A stretch of DNA of 64,000 bases from Alopecurus myosuroides (GCA_028641055.1 CM054063.1:181480756-181544755); one strand, 5' to 3'; positions 9,877-22,610 are shown, numbered from the stretch's first letter. The notes: a model not told the origin generated them from the letters alone. Numbers and translations: made by a program.

Positions 9877-11985
9877 TCAGTTCCATATCTCGGATGAATT
9901 TGAGCCAACATGCCACCAATAAGGGTTTTGTACATTTTCTTGACTCGTCTTCATACCTTTGTGTTCCTCCCTCATACGCAACAATTCTTGTCGATGCTTC
10001 ATCCTATCTGTATCAGCTTGTTTCTTGGCCTGCTTCAACTCTTCAACTACAGACTGCAGGTCCTACCTCTCTTCTCTCATAAACAAGTTGAAGGTGAAGC
10101 TGACACTTTCTTGCTCTTGCACTGGTTGTGACCGCACCTATGGTATTCAGGAACGAAGACTTTAGACGGCCCTTGGTCAGCACGGCAGTGACAGATTCGG
10201 CGGCAGAAAGAGGTTCCTTGACAGCGCCATCCACTGAACTAGGTTCCAGCATCTTCACTTGCATTTCTTCCCATAAAGCATGTAAAAGCTTAAGATGAAA
10301 TAGAAGCTGAACTAGATTGTAAGGAACATTGATATCAGGACAAGCATGTAAGGAACATGTATGAAAAATAGCATGCAACAAAGATGCAAATAGCAGATGA
10401 CAAACAATTAAGCACGCATGACAAGATTGTAAGGAACCTAAATGAAAAACATCACATGACAGGCATGTAAGTAAACATGGCTGAAAATAGCAGACGACAA
10501 GCATGTACAGAACATAGATGAAAATAGCAGCTCACAAGCATAGATGAACTAGCAGATGTGACAAGCAAGCAGCATGCGTGTGCATTAACTATGAGATGAC
10601 AAGCATATGTGAAATAGCTGACTACAGGAGTTTGCATCAAAATTCACAAAGGGAAGCATCAGTAAGCATAGAGAAGAATCTATTGAGGTAATTCTTGATC
10701 CGAGAGATAAACAGAATTCAGAGGGACTTACAATTGCTCTTTTCATGGGCGAAGAGAATCCACGTGTCTTGCTGTTGTGCTTAGCTTTGAACAATTCAAA
10801 GGCATCTTCCCCCATGTCGCAGAAAAACTCGTAGCTACGAGAACCTGTGGCGCTATGGAACTGGACGGCCTATCTACTTTGCTTGGCTTTCATACAAGCC
10901 ATCTACATAAACAAAGTATAAACTGATTAGACACGGTCCAGGTAATGGAATAGAAACACTAGCTAGGTAGAGTGAACAAAGACAATACCTATTTCCTGAC
11001 TGAGGACCAATTATCGACTAACCTGCACCATTCTTCTTCGCTCATGTGTCCAACTGCATCAGGAGGCGTTCGTACAACTCTACTCTTGTCTGCAACACTG
11101 TTAAATAATTATTGCTTCAGATAATGGCGTCTTTGTCTTGTACAGTTCTTGAGATGTATCAGAAGAGATTGACGAATAACAGGGTCTCTGGGGTTCAGAA
11201 GAAACTTTGACTGAAACAAAAGAAAGACCATTTTCAGTTATATGAACAACAATGGAATGAACTAGAAAGTTGGGTTACAAAACTTACAGACATGTGGCCG
11301 TAGTAGGACAAAAATATATCTTCCCTTCCCATGTACTCTTTCCAATGGGGGAAGATAGGGACAGTGTGCTTCACAGCTATTGAACACGTAGTAGCATACA
11401 TGGAAGCAACCTTTGGGTCCACTGACCTTGTCTTTCCCGGAGGAATAACAATTCTGATCTTGTTTCCTTTGGACATGTTTCTTCTCCTCCTAGCCGCACC
11501 ACTCGAAACAATGTCTTCGCATGGGTAATCTACAGAAACTGTGGCATTGCTAGATTTAGTATTCTGCATTTTGGATTTCCCTCCGCACATGGCCCCTCGT
11601 AGAGCATGCAATATCTGTAATATGTCATCTTAATCTTTGTTGCAGGCACCTTGCTTCTCGACTTGGGAACCTTTCTCCTTGCCTAGGAATGGTGGCAGCT
11701 CTTCTTGCTTACCTGGCAGCTCACCGTCGGAAGGTGCCTGCTCGCATTGGGCGGCTACCTCCTTCGGTGGTCAGCCTCCTCCTTCTACTGGGCAGCTTCT
11801 AGCTAGCCATGGGCAAGTGCCTGCTCGCCTTGGGCAGCTTCCTACTGGTCTTTGGGAGCTGCCTCCTCATATTGGACCACTGGTCGCTTGATTTCATCAA
11901 CTGCATACGGATGGACATGGGCAACTGCATGCTCGCGATGGGCCTTGACGCGCTTGCGACTACATCCACGTCCACCAGGAGTCAT
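9877..11985 (-). pseudogene. Tnp1-like (Transposase_24, Ptta/En/Spm) gene, broken
   Basis: Minus-strand remnant of a CACTA accessory transposase gene. The N-terminal exon starts at 11985 (MTPGGRGCSRKR) and runs into a Glu/Ala/Gln repeat with in-frame stops. The core near 11460-11290 has IVIPPGKTRSVDPKVAS and FPHWKEYMG. After a GT donor at ~11283 a second block reads DPVIRQSLLIHLKNC and, past an in-frame TAA (11109-11111), VVRTPPDAVGHMSEEEW. A third block (KAKQSR, then VQFHSATGSRSYEFF) contains a TAG at 10870-10872. The last block (~10290-9877) changes frame and ends in a charged coiled coil. These blocks in this order match Transposase_24 proteins, which bind subterminal repeats. Both nonsense codons are shared by the second copy. 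Confidence 0.7.
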
Positions 11986-12765
11986 CTTTGTCCTACTAGA
12001 TGTACTCTTGACTTTAATGTTCCTAAGTTGCACAGTTCATATGTACCAAATCAACGAGGATAGTACCACAAAATACATGGCAGAACAGTAATTAAGCCAG
12101 TAGTTCCACATAACATAAGTACCTTTAGTGTTGAGCCATCATGCAAGGCATGCCTTATCTAGATGGTGGACATGGTATATATGGAAATAAATAGCTTACA
12201 CTATAAGTCTAGAATTGATGATTTATGTGAATAAATGAAAATAAATAGCCGATACAAGTTATTTACAAATAGCCTTATCTTTCATTGGGATGTGACAACA
12301 TAGAGTTACAAAATCTTAGTGATGTAATTCGTTGTTCGACCATATCAGTAATCTAATTTGTGGACCTAAGTATGATAGGATCGCAGGAGAAGTGATCTTA
12401 AGCTTTATACAAGATCGAAAATAAGCAAAGTCTGACCAAAGGAACTTGACGGCTACCAGGCCGGCGAGGTGGCAGATCTTGACGGCGACCTGGACAACGA
12501 GGTATCAAATCTGGATAGCGAGGGGGCAGATCGGATGGCATCCTAAACGGCGAGGTGGAATCCCGGGAAGCCGAGCTGAGCGGCCGGGTGGAAGACCAGG
12601 CACGGCAAGGTGGATTCCCGGGAAGGCGAGCTGCACGGCGAGGTGGAAGACTGGGGACGGCCAGGTGGAAGCCCGGGAAGGCGAGCTACAGGGCGACGTG
12701 GAAGACCGGGGCGGAGTAGATGGGGTTTAGGAGGAAACGGGGATTTCAGACAAGAAGAGGAGGGA
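11986..12765. other. Region upstream of the Tnp1-like pseudogene, with a GC-rich minisatellite
   Basis: Mostly AT-rich non-coding DNA. From about 12450 to 12720 it turns GC-rich, with degenerate ~33-bp units containing GGCGAGGTGGAAGA and GCCCGGGAAGGCGAGCT. The open frame over these units (12446-12730) has no family resemblance and is not called. The element B LTR begins at 12766. Confidence 0.6.
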
Positions 12766-13314
12766 TGTCGGATATATACCAATTAGGGGTATATCAGATA
12801 GTGACCTAAAGTGCCGGATTACCAGGGTGGCCTGAATGGTAATGGATTACGGTCCATTAGGCGGCCCAGTAAGCTGACGCGCAGAAGCCGGATTCTAGAA
12901 GAACCAGGAACACGGCCCACGTGGTACGGCTTGGATTAGAAGGCGGGTTCTTGCCTTCCAAGTTAGAACCTACCGCAGTCTTCTAGGTTTCCCTTTCTGT
13001 AAGCCCTAACCCGGCTATTATATAAAGCCGGACGGGAGAGAAGAATGAGATATATACAATAAGCTAGAGGCTAACTCGCCGAGAGGTTGATCCTGGTCGA
13101 GTAGATAAACCTAACTCACATTGTACATTGTATACATCACGCTTCAGGCCTGATTTAGTGAGATTGCAGGAGTAGGAAAGCCGCCTAGTTGCGTCGTACC
13201 GAACTTGGGTAAAACTTTGGTGTCCTTGATCGTCATACTACCACGTTCCCCCTACATCTCTATCAGTAGTCTCATGGCACCCCCGTCTATGAATTCTACT
13301 ACGATGTCTCGACA
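12766..13314 (+). repeat. 5' LTR of element B
   Basis: 549 bp starting TGTCGGATATATACC and ending ATGTCTCGACA, with TGTCG/CGACA terminal inverted repeats. A TATA box (TATATAA) lies at 13019-13025. The left flank AGGGA is the expected target-site copy, but its partner is lost because B is cut at 54051. It is clearly related to the 563-bp LTR of element E, with many differences. Confidence 0.92.
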
Positions 13315-14080
13315 ATTGGCGCCCACTGTGGGGCCAGCGATGTCAGGCGTTAAGTTTCGATCGGGGATACTCAGCGGAATTGGCAGTACCATAACTGTCG
13401 GAAGCGTGGAATTCGACAACGACGTCGGGCGCTTCCTCGACAACGGAACGTACATGCCAGCGCGGAATCATCTGGTAAGTTTCTGCGTTTTACCGATTGG
13501 ATCTGCAAACATCTTTATCGGATTAACAACAGAAGCAACGGGATTCTGTGGTGGAAGGAAATTTATCCCACCTGCCCTATACCCAGTCGAAGAAGACTAT
13601 GATGCCGGATTTTGCTCAGATCGCCGATATCATGCTGAATCGCACTTTAGCGGTATGGTGCAATCCGAGATCGCCGAAAACACGGATGAAAACAATCACG
13701 TGGAAGAGGAAGAAGACAACAATCCCACAATAGAGGTGGAAGATCCGACATCCGTCAATTTGAAGACGAACTCGGAAGCTGACTCTGTATTAGCCGCCAT
13801 TGAGGGGAGATTGGAATTAGAACCCAGATTAGATGAATTCGATACTGAAGATGAAGACGAAGATGCTTTCAAAAGAAAGGTTAAATCCCTTCAAGAGGGA
13901 TTCCACGAAGTACTAATGGCAAAACCGGTTGAAAACACGGATGCCGAAAGTCAGTAAAGCCCTAAAGCACCTCCACCAGGTGAGGAAAGAGAGGATTGGG
14001 AAACCACTCCAACGTACCAGGATGTCAAGGAATTGATAGAAGATGAACCTGGTAAAAAACCTCCCTCTTCTTCGTGGTGG
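13304..14080 (+). pseudogene. Element B gag, N-terminal part
   Basis: The frame begins at ATG in the last bases of the LTR, reads MSRQLAPTVGPAMSGVKF through the primer-binding site (13317-13333) and continues as an acidic leader resembling that of E (GFCSDRRYHAESHF; EDEDEDAFKRKVKSLQEGF). A TAA at 13955-13957 replaces a Glu codon of E. The sequence is cut at 14080 by the LTR of element C. Earlier in-frame ATGs exist inside the LTR. Confidence 0.8.
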
Positions 14081-14897
14081 TGTCACGGCAGATGCCATAG
14101 GATGGCTAAAGATGTGGGGACGATGGACGCTGGAGGCGCTCGGGGAGGGATCACGCAGCGAGTAGCCGCGTGAGGATGAATCTAGCACTGCAAACAACAA
14201 GATCTACCCAGGTTCGGGGCCCTCGTGTGGAGGTAAAACCCCTACTCCTGCCTTTCTCTCTTTGTATTCGTGTGTCACCGAGTAGCCACAGTACAAGTTC
14301 AGCTTACAACCGAGTAGCCACTTTTCTCTCTATGCAACTGTAGCCTCTAGTAGACTCGTCCCTCGCGCAGGAGGATGCAGAGCACCTTATATAATGGTGC
14401 CCAGCCGGATACAACCAAGATGTCGACATAGTGTGCACACTGCACACTTCCAGCTTCCCGCTGACAGCTTTGGTTTCCCAGTTTGTCTTCGTGTGGAAAG
14501 TCGTTGTGCAAAACCAAGAAGCTGATCTGTTATCACTGACACTGTCACGGGGTAGGCCCCCCTAACCTGCGACGCCCTGCTGACTCCCTGGCGCGGATAA
14601 GCACGCGCTCTGCAGATGAACAGTGCTCTAGTACGGACCTAGGATACGCGGGATCCTATGTCAGAACGGCTCCTTTGACTTCTGGCCCGGGTAGGAGACC
14701 GCCATCTCTACTCGGACCACTTCCTCTACTCGGAGGGCAATAACTTCCATGATTCTTCCTCCTGGACTTCAGTGTGTACGGCCGAGTAGCAGTCGACCGA
14801 GTAGCGAGTACCGGGTAGCCAACTACTCTGCCAAACGTTTCTTCTGATCTTGCCCTTAGCACTTGCCTTTACCCTACTCGGGGGTAATCCCCCGACA
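14081..14897 (-). repeat. 3' LTR of element C
   Basis: 817 bp, plus-strand start TGTCACGGCAG and end CCCCCGACA. On the element strand it begins TGTCGGGGGATTACC, directly after a polypurine tract, and carries a TATATAAGG-like box near 14390. It contains several CCGAGTAG motifs. The second copy lies at 62738-63554 at the identical insertion point in B. Confidence 0.85.
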
Positions 14898-14910
14898 TTA
14901 GTCCCCGAAG
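14898..14910 (-). other. Polypurine tract of element C
   Basis: On the element strand it reads CTTCGGGGACTAA immediately before the 3' LTR. It primes plus-strand DNA synthesis. Confidence 0.7.
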
Positions 14911-15597
14911 CTGGTAGAGTCCTGCGAACTCGTTCACTGGGCTCTGCTAGCTTAAAACCAATCTTGCCTTTGAACCTTAGGTTGCTGAGTAGAACCTCCG
15001 AGTAGCCCCCAATTCTGGCTCGAGTCTCTTCTCTTTCGAATAGAACTATTTCTCTTCTCTGTCGCCGAGTAAATTGACTTCGCGGAATTCCTGGAGAGAA
15101 TCTCGGCGTGGCAGACCAAATCCACCTTTCCGCACTGCAACTGGGCATGTGTCACGTTCTCGTACCCCCGACACCTCGGTGCCTGGGATATGGCAGGCCA
15201 CGTGCCCATCACTGCGGCCTGGGCCCACCGGCCCGTTAGGTCACATCAAGTGCAGTTATCACCCACGATCTCGAGGTGGGATCAATTGCGGCCGTTACGC
15301 GCGCGATATGCGATGTGTGCGTTTCTAACCGGCCCGCACCCCACGTCGCACGATCTCTGCGCACAACTGATCCCACTAACGGTACTAGTAACGGCTACCC
15401 GAGGGGAGGGATAAATACCCCCTCGGTAACTCCTTCTTCCCCTTCCTGCTCCCATTCACTTCTTGTCTCTTCGCCTCTCTGCCGCCACCGAGCACTCTGC
15501 CGAAGCGCATCTCACTACGCCGCCGCTTCCTGCGACGCCGGAAGGCTAGCACTTTCCCACCGAATATTTCACGAATCCACCGAATCTCCTCTTCTCA
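14911..15597. other. Leader between C's 3' LTR and its antisense gene
   Basis: Presumed 5' untranslated region and promoter side of the antisense gene, since no ORF is convincing. It contains a second purine tract on the minus strand (AATTGGGGGCTACT, ~15002-15015) and further CCGAGTAG/CCGAGTAA motifs. Confidence 0.45.
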
Positions 15598-18500
15598 ATG
15601 GCCCGCGACGACGATGCCCGCGCCGGATGGGCTGGATCCGAGGTCACGGCAGACGATTGCCAGTGGCTGGTGAACACCCGCTGGGTTCCCGCCGGCGTGC
15701 GCTGCAGGCCCTCGAACGGCAAGCTCGTCCCCACTCCGGAGGCGGACGAGTTCGTCGTGTTCCTCGCTCACTTCAAGCGAGGATTCGGGCTTCCCGTCTC
15801 GGATTTCTTCCGTTCCTTCCTCAACCACTTCGGGCTCCAGCCGCACCACCTGCCGCCGAACGCCATGGTGATGCTCGCATACCACGCCGTGGTGTGTGAA
15901 GCGTTCTTGGGTGTGCGCCCCACGGTGCACACCTGGGCGCGCTACTTCTTCCGGAAGCAGAGCGTGCCCAAGCCGGGTAGCACGGAGAGCACCCGCAGCA
16001 TGACCAAGACTGGTAGCGCTATGATGCTGCAACGCGGCGGGACCAACCACCCGCGCATCAAGGGCCTCGACTCCGTGCGCAAGTGGCAGCGGTCGTTCTT
16101 CTACGTGAAGAACGTTGCTGATGAAGAGGGAGCGCCAATTGTGGATCGGATCAATCTCCCCAAGTGGACGAAAACGGCGCCTACCCAGCAGAATTGGGGA
16201 TACAAGCCACAACTGCAAGGCGATATCCTCCAGATCAACAAGCGCCTCATCGAGTTGAAGGATCTGGGGCTGAAGAGCGACGATCCGATCGCGTGCTGGA
16301 TCTCCAGGTGAGTGCTCCCGCTGCAGCGTCGTGCACACCTCATGTGCTACATGGGGGGGCAACAGAGACTGCACACGGACGACCACGTTCGAGTTGAGCA
16401 ACGCGGATGTGGCCGCCTGGCGCGCTCGATCATGAGCACTGGCCTCACCGACAATTGGCAATACGGATTCGTGCCGTATAGCCGCGAGAAGCCCATCGGA
16501 CAGGTTGGTACTTATATGCTTTATCTTTGCATCATGATACCGAGTAGATGGCTTTCTAGCTTAGGATGCTTAGTATTTGCATGCTGTACCGAGTAGAACA
16601 CCTATTAGTGTCTCCTAGGCTTTATGTGCTTTGAGCTTGCACGCCATGTCGAGTAGAGAACACTTGCTAGTATCCGCTTAGGCCCTACGTGCTCTATGTT
16701 TGCACGCCATACCGAGTAGGGCACTTTCTAGTATCTGTTAGGCTTTATGTGCTTTGTGTTTGCACGCCATACCGAGTAGGGCACTTTCTAGTATCTGTTT
16801 AGGCTTTATGTGCTTTGTGTTTGCACGCCATACCGAGTACTGGATCTTAGCTTAACACGCTTTGCACTTGTATCTTGTACCAAGTAAGATTCCCTTGCGT
16901 TGCTCAACTGATTTGTACTGCCTGCTTGTATTTTCAGCACCTTGACCGCCAGCTCGCTGAAAACCAGGAGCGCCTTGAGGCCAACTGGGACCCAGACCGG
17001 ACGGAGGATGACGAGACCGCCTACGACACCCAGGACACCCTCTGTGTCCCTCGTGCCGAACAGCATGGTAAGCACCACGTCGATGCTTCCATTCGGGATT
17101 GGTCTGAGGACGATGAAGAAGGTAACTGAGCTCGCCTCTGCAGCTACGGGTACCGCTATTTCTCCTTCCTTTCCACTTCTCACCTGCTTCCTCTCTTCTA
17201 TTCTGCAGACGACGCCGACGCGGACGAGGAAGACGAGGACGTCTTTGACGTCGATCCGCTTGCGGTGGCCGCTCCCACCACTCGGAAGAGGGCGGGTAGC
17301 GGTGCTCAAGAGCCCTCCGCCAAGAAGCCGAAAGCCGAGAAGAAGAAGAAGCAGGTTTCAGGCCGAAGGCTACCCCCTTCCCGCAAAGGGTAAGCAGTTC
17401 CCCTCTGGTTTACATCTTGTCAATGCTTCCTGGTGTTCTTCTTTCCCTCCCCTTTTCTGAACTTCTTTTTCTCTTCAGCGCTCCCTTGGACGCTGATGCT
17501 GCTGCCGCTCCCGCCAAATCCAAGAAGAAATCACCCGTCGACCCCGAGTCGCTCATCGATCTTGATGAGGGCGAGGAGGAGCCAGCCACACGGGATAGGA
17601 CACGTGAGCCCTCTCCCGCGAAGGAAGAAGAAGAAGGAACCAATGCCCAGGACACGGGCGCTGGTGTTCAAGACATGGACACGGAGCAGCAGCCCCGCGC
17701 AGAACCAGATGCGCAGGATGCTGCTCAAGATGAGACCCCCTCTTCTCCTCCAGCTGCCACAGCTGGGGAGAACGCTGAACAAGACGCCGACTACCAAGAC
17801 CGTGCCGCCCTTGAGCAGCAGGAAAAGAACCAGGAGCAGCTGGAAATTGAGGCTGCTGTCCAAGATGACCCCGCGGCCCCGCCGCGGGTAGAAGTAACAG
17901 GAGATGCACAACCAGATCCCGCTTCCGAGCAGCGGGTTGAGACGACTGTTCTGGAGCCGAACCCGCAGAGCCAAGCGCAGCCAGACGCTGCGCCGGGCAG
18001 CCAGCCTCCAGTGCCGCCTACCCCGCGGGCTGCTCCAGCCACTGCACCAAGCTCTCCGCCGCCCGCGAAGAAGACCAAGACTGCACCGAGCCCTCCAGCC
18101 AAGCAGGTCACCAAGAAATCAGATCCTGCCAGTAAGCAGGCCATCCAGCCTGATGCTCCAGTCCGCAAGAACCCACCGCGCAACGCTGCGCTAGACTCTG
18201 CCAAGATGCCGCCACCTAAACTACCTGTGAAGCCTGCCACGACGACTGGGCAGCTCACCATCGGCGCTACTGGCAGCTCGGCAGGCGCAGCTGCGGGATC
18301 AAGCGCTCAGGAACCGCCTAGCTACCTGCCCTACATGGTGCATATGAGCAAGCAGCATAACATCAGTCTGAGCAAGACCGAGCAACGGCTTGCTATTACG
18401 AAGGGCAAGCAGGCCACGGCGGTGGACTCCAAGTTGCCAGCAAAGCACAAGCCCCTCTCGATCTACTCGCGGGAGGTCCAAGAGACTGAGGTGGTGTCCC

Positions 18501-20619
18501 AGGGGCTTGAGCAGATGATCGATCGGGTGGGCTTCATTGAAGCGGAGTGGAATAGCAAGGTCCTTGGCAACAAGACCTGGAACGGCCTGGCCTTGGGCCC
18601 GCTGGATCACTGGCACATTGATTGGAACAAGGCGGACATGGGCTACAATCCCATGACCATTTCGTCCACCACCAGCACGCTGGCCGCAAAGATGTATGTC
18701 CACCGCAAGGCCGCTGAAGATCTCGAACAGACCTATGCTGTCAGTTTTGTTTGCTTTTTTCGAGTTGCGGTTTCTTGTTCCGAGTTGCAATTTTCCTTCT
18801 TCTTCTATTCTTCTCTTTCTCCTTATCCATCATCCAGTCCCCGAGATTCGGGCCGAGTAGACGGGTACTCAACCGAGTTGCCGTCTTCTCAGGCCAAATC
18901 TTCCAAACAATGTCTAACTCCTTTTCTTTCTCCTTCTCAGAATAGCCTCTTGAAGAGGACAACCCTTTACCGGTGGCTGCTCTGGAACCACTCCATCTCC
19001 AAGAGGCGCCTTGAGGCCCTGGAAGCGGAGCGCAAGACCGATGCTGAAACGGAGAAAGCAGCCCTGGATCGTGCCCTCCAAATTTCAGCACTCGAGAGTA
19101 AGCTTCTAGCTATTCGGTTAATGCGTTTTTTGTTTACGCCCGTATGTGCTCTTTGCTCTAACTCCTTCTACTCTGTAGGCAAACTTGAGACGCTGACAGA
19201 GGAACACAAACATTGCCATGTCTTCGTTGAGTCTGCTGAAAGCAAGATTAAGGAACTTGAAGGTGGGTTGCCGTCTTCTTGGTCATTTTACTCCTTTCTC
19301 TTGGCTACCTTTCTTACTGTGCCGCTTCTGTCCGCAGAAGAGTACAAGAAGTTCCGTGAGGAGCATCTTGACTGTCTGAAGCCCGCCGAGTTGAAGCAGC
19401 AGATTGAGAGCCTAGAGGTGGAGTTCAGGAAAAGACACCTCACCGAGATAGAACCGCTGCAAGTCCAGTTAAGGACTACCCTCCAGGACGCCATAGACCT
19501 AACCGCCGAGAAGGACAAGATGGAGGAAGCCTTCAAGGCCAAGCAGCGGGCCCTCAAGTTGGAGAACGAGACGCTGAAGAAAAGCAATGTGGACCTCATG
19601 AGCCAGCTGGCCGAGTTCCGCAAGGTTGAAGAGAAGCACATTGCGGATGAGGAGGGCTGGAGAAAGAAATGGAATCGCTACTCTGTGAGCTCAACAGTAA
19701 GTTCTCGCTTCTCGGCATCTGCTTGTTTCCGTCTTCTTCTGTTTGGCTTGATTTGCATCTCTTTTCTGCCTCTGTTTCTAATCTTTTTCTGATAGCAATT
19801 GTAGAAACCTTCCCTGACCTCTACTCGACTTGCACGCCTGCCTTGGCCAAGGCGCAAAAGATTCGAACAGAGAAGGGTCTACCCACGGACACCAAGTCTT
19901 CAATTGAAGATAACCTTTCGAGCATGCAGACCCAGCTCCAGCAACTTAGGGGCTTGGGCACTGACTTGGTGCGCACCGCCTTCAACCTGCACTCTCTATT
20001 CTGGCCACAAGATGCTGCGCCAGCAACCATCCGCGCGCTCGCCGAGAAACTTAACGGTGCCAAGGCCGAGTTGAAGAAGTGGCGGGCGTCCGGAGCTCGG
20101 GCAGGCGCCGACATGCTTCTCCTCTTCAACTGCAGCTGGTATGAGAATCTAAATTTCAATACCATCCTCGAGATGCGCCGGGACTCGAAGTGGGAGAAAG
20201 ATCCCGAGTGCGTGACTCGCCGCAAGGCAGTCGCGTACGAGATCGCCTCCTACGCCGATACCGCGCGCTTCATCGAGGGCCTCGCTGAGCCTGACACGGA
20301 GGCGGAAAGCGAGGGTGATGAAGATGACGACGAGGAAACCGAGTCGGACGACTTGGGCTGCTTTGAAGAAAAGAGCGCCGAGAACGGGAAGGGCAAGGCC
20401 GTCGCGGGTAGCGACGAGGAGATCGAGAGCCAAGACACCACCCAGGGTGCAGCTCCCGAGATGGGCTCATCTTCCGGCACGGCACTCGGCGATGCGGTGC
20501 TACCCCGCACTCAATCCGACCCCATCTCGGTGGCCACTGCCACCTCAGATCAAGCTGCTGCCAACGCTGAAGCGGACGCCGCCAACACCAACTTGGAGAA
20601 TACCGCTACCTCGAGCTAG
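15598..20619 (+). pseudogene. Antisense multi-exon gene of element C (Transposase_28-like)
   Basis: Eight exons with GT/AG borders: 15598-16503, 16938-17121, 17209-17389, 17479-18739, 18941-19097, 19179-19262, 19338-19696, 19796-20619. Exon 1 carries the domain annotated in grasses as putative gypsy type transposon (PF04195): RGFGLPVSDFFRSFLNHFGL, then LQPHHLPPNAM. Exons 2-4 are acidic and Pro/Ala-rich with basic patches (KKPKAEKKKKQ), exons 5-8 mostly coiled coil, and the tail is acidic. Frame is kept across the first six introns. A TGA at 16309-16311 sits where an Arg is expected (CGA to TGA), and a frame change is needed near 19670. It resembles the intact gene of E. Role unknown; antisense genes at this place are known in Tat elements. 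Confidence 0.78.
16556..16850. repeat. ~60-bp minisatellite in intron 1 of C's antisense gene
   Basis: Five units, each with TTTGCACGCCATACCGAGTAG followed by GCACTTTCTAGTATCTGTT and AGGCTTTATGTGCTTTGTG-like text. The last units are nearly identical, the first ones diverged. It lies fully inside the intron 16504-16937. Confidence 0.85.
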
Positions 20620-21287
20620 TTCTTTCCTGAAACACTTATACTTTGAAATGCTCATCAGATCCCCGGGATGCCGGGTGCAAATGTATGAAACAATTACTCT
20701 TCCCGTTGCTACTCAGTTTTTATTCCACTTGATGTTTTATACTTAGTAATTTGAGCAGCTTTGGCTCGATGCCGGGTTGCGTTATCATGCGAGTCCCCGA
20801 GTCGCATTTCTCATTCACTCCTCCTTTTTATCTCAGCTCTTACCTGCAACTTGTTGCTTTTTTGATATTCGAGTCACAAGAGTTCAAAGTTGGAGTTTCA
20901 AATACTTAGCCACTTGGAAACAGTCATAGTAACGCTACCCACCACATAGCCAAAAAAAGTTAACAAAAAACAGTAAAAAACACTCTATTCGGTTGTCACA
21001 CGCGTCCTTCCCTTTGCAATTTTTCATGTGTTCATTGACTCTTTGGCTTGTTCTCTGGCTTGCCATGAAGCCGGGTTGCGGACAGTAGCAGAGTCGCAGA
21101 GTGTCCGGTGAGTATAAACACACTACTTTGTATGCTTTTGAAATTCTGAGTGGTTCAACCGAATAGACAAAGATACAGCAGAATAGAAACACTTAGAACA
21201 ATTTTGAACGAGGGCAGTCCCCGAGTTCAATTTTTGATTGCAGAGTAGGAGTTTAACTCGGATAAGAAAGTACATACACACTTTTGC
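20620..21287. other. Spacer of element C between antisense gene and pol
   Basis: Non-coding and AT-rich, between the convergent ends of the antisense gene and integrase. Short motifs such as GCCGGGTTGCG recur (20772, 21070). No gene is seen. Confidence 0.6.
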
Positions 21288-22610
21288 TCATGAATGAAAG
21301 CGACGGAGTAGAGCTACATTCCAGGGGCGCTTGGATTCCTCCCCAGCTTTATCCGGCCTGTTCTTCTGCGATGGTTGCGCATCTACAAGGTAGTACGCGT
21401 CATTGTGTAGAGCCTTGCTCACAATGAAGGGCCCTTCCCACGGAGGGGATAGCTTGTGCATCCCGGCTGTGCGCTGCACGAGCCTAAGGACCATGTCTCC
21501 TTCTCGGAAAACCCTTGGGTTTACTTTCCGGCTATGATAACGCCTCAGGTTTTGTTGGTAAACAGTGGAACGTGACAGAGTAAGCTCTCTTGCTTCTTCT
21601 AGCAGGTCAACGTCATCTTCTCGAGCTTCTCTCGCCTCCGCCTCAGTGTAGAGGGTTACTCGGAGGGAGTCATGCTCTAGGTCGATTGGCAACACGGCCT
21701 CAGCCCCGTAAACCAAGAAGGATGGTGTGTAGCCGGTTGACCGGTTAGGGGTAGTCCTTAGAATCCACAACACCGCTGGCAACTCGTCTAACCAACACCC
21801 TGGTGTTTTCAGCAGCGGCTCAATCAGCCTTGGCTTTATGCCTACAAGCACCATGCCATTTGCTCTTTCCACCTGCCCATTCGAGGCGGGATGCGCGACA
21901 GACGCGACATCTAGTCGGATGTGCTTATCTCTGCAGAATCTCACCATGGCTCCCTCAGCAAAATTCGTGACGTTATATGTGATGATGCTGTGCGGGTAGC
22001 CGTATCTTAGGATCACATCCTTCAGGAAACTCACAGCCGTAGCTCCATCACACTTCCGAATAGGCTTCACTTCAATCCACTTGGTGAACTTATCAACCAT
22101 GACCAAGATGTGTGTCATGTTGCCTCTAGCCGGTTTGAAGGGACGAACCATATCCAGACTCCAAACAGCAAATGGCCAAGTGATGGGAATTGTTTTCAAC
22201 TCGGAAGCAGGCATGTGGATCTTACTTGCGAATCTCTGGCAGCCGTTGCACTTTCTCACAATATCCTCAGCTTGCTTCAAAGCAGTGAGCCAGAAGAAAC
22301 CATGCCGAAAAGCCTTCTTGACTAGAGCCCGAGAAGAAGCGTGGTGCCCGCATTCCCCTTGATGTATTTCCACCAGGATTTCTTCTCCTTCTTCCGGTTC
22401 CACGCAGCGTTGCAGCACCCCAGTGGGACTTCTTTTATGCAGCACTTCTCTGAAGATGGTGTAGCCCTTGGGTCTTCTCTGAATCTGCCTTGCGGTAACC
22501 TCATCATCTGGGAGGGTGCCGTCCTTTAGAAAGGATAATATGGGCATGACCCAACTCGGCGTCTCCCGTGCGGGAAACACTGGTTCGTCCACTTCCATCG
22601 GAACAGCCAC
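21288..22610 (-). pseudogene. Element C integrase, catalytic Asp lost
   Basis: 440-residue open frame. The zinc module is complete: GECGHHASSRALVKKAF, then CNGCQRF. In the catalytic core the first Asp is in SLDMVRPF and the Glu in SNGQVERAN, but the second motif reads IITYNVTNF where the family has IITDNGTNF, so Asp is replaced by Tyr and Gly by Val. The enzyme should be inactive. The C-terminal module (PPWEGPFIVSKAL) is present. It is in the same frame as the RT part, separated only by a TAG at 22842-22844. Confidence 0.88.

Noticed and set aside
12446..12730. 94-residue open frame over Gly/Arg-rich repeats
   Set aside because: Follows ~33-bp GC-rich tandem units; no protein family resemblance.
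15276..15899. 207-residue plus-strand open frame before and over the antisense start of C
   Set aside because: Different frame from the recognised domain, and no family resemblance.
16309..16327. A 19-bp intron GTGAGT...CTGCAG in exon 1 of C's antisense gene
   Set aside because: Too short for a plant intron. The frame on both sides is the same and aligns with E's gene, so TGA is taken as a nonsense codon.
18299..18790. Minus-strand frame opposite exon 4 of C's antisense gene
   Set aside because: Shadow of the coding strand; no start or domain.
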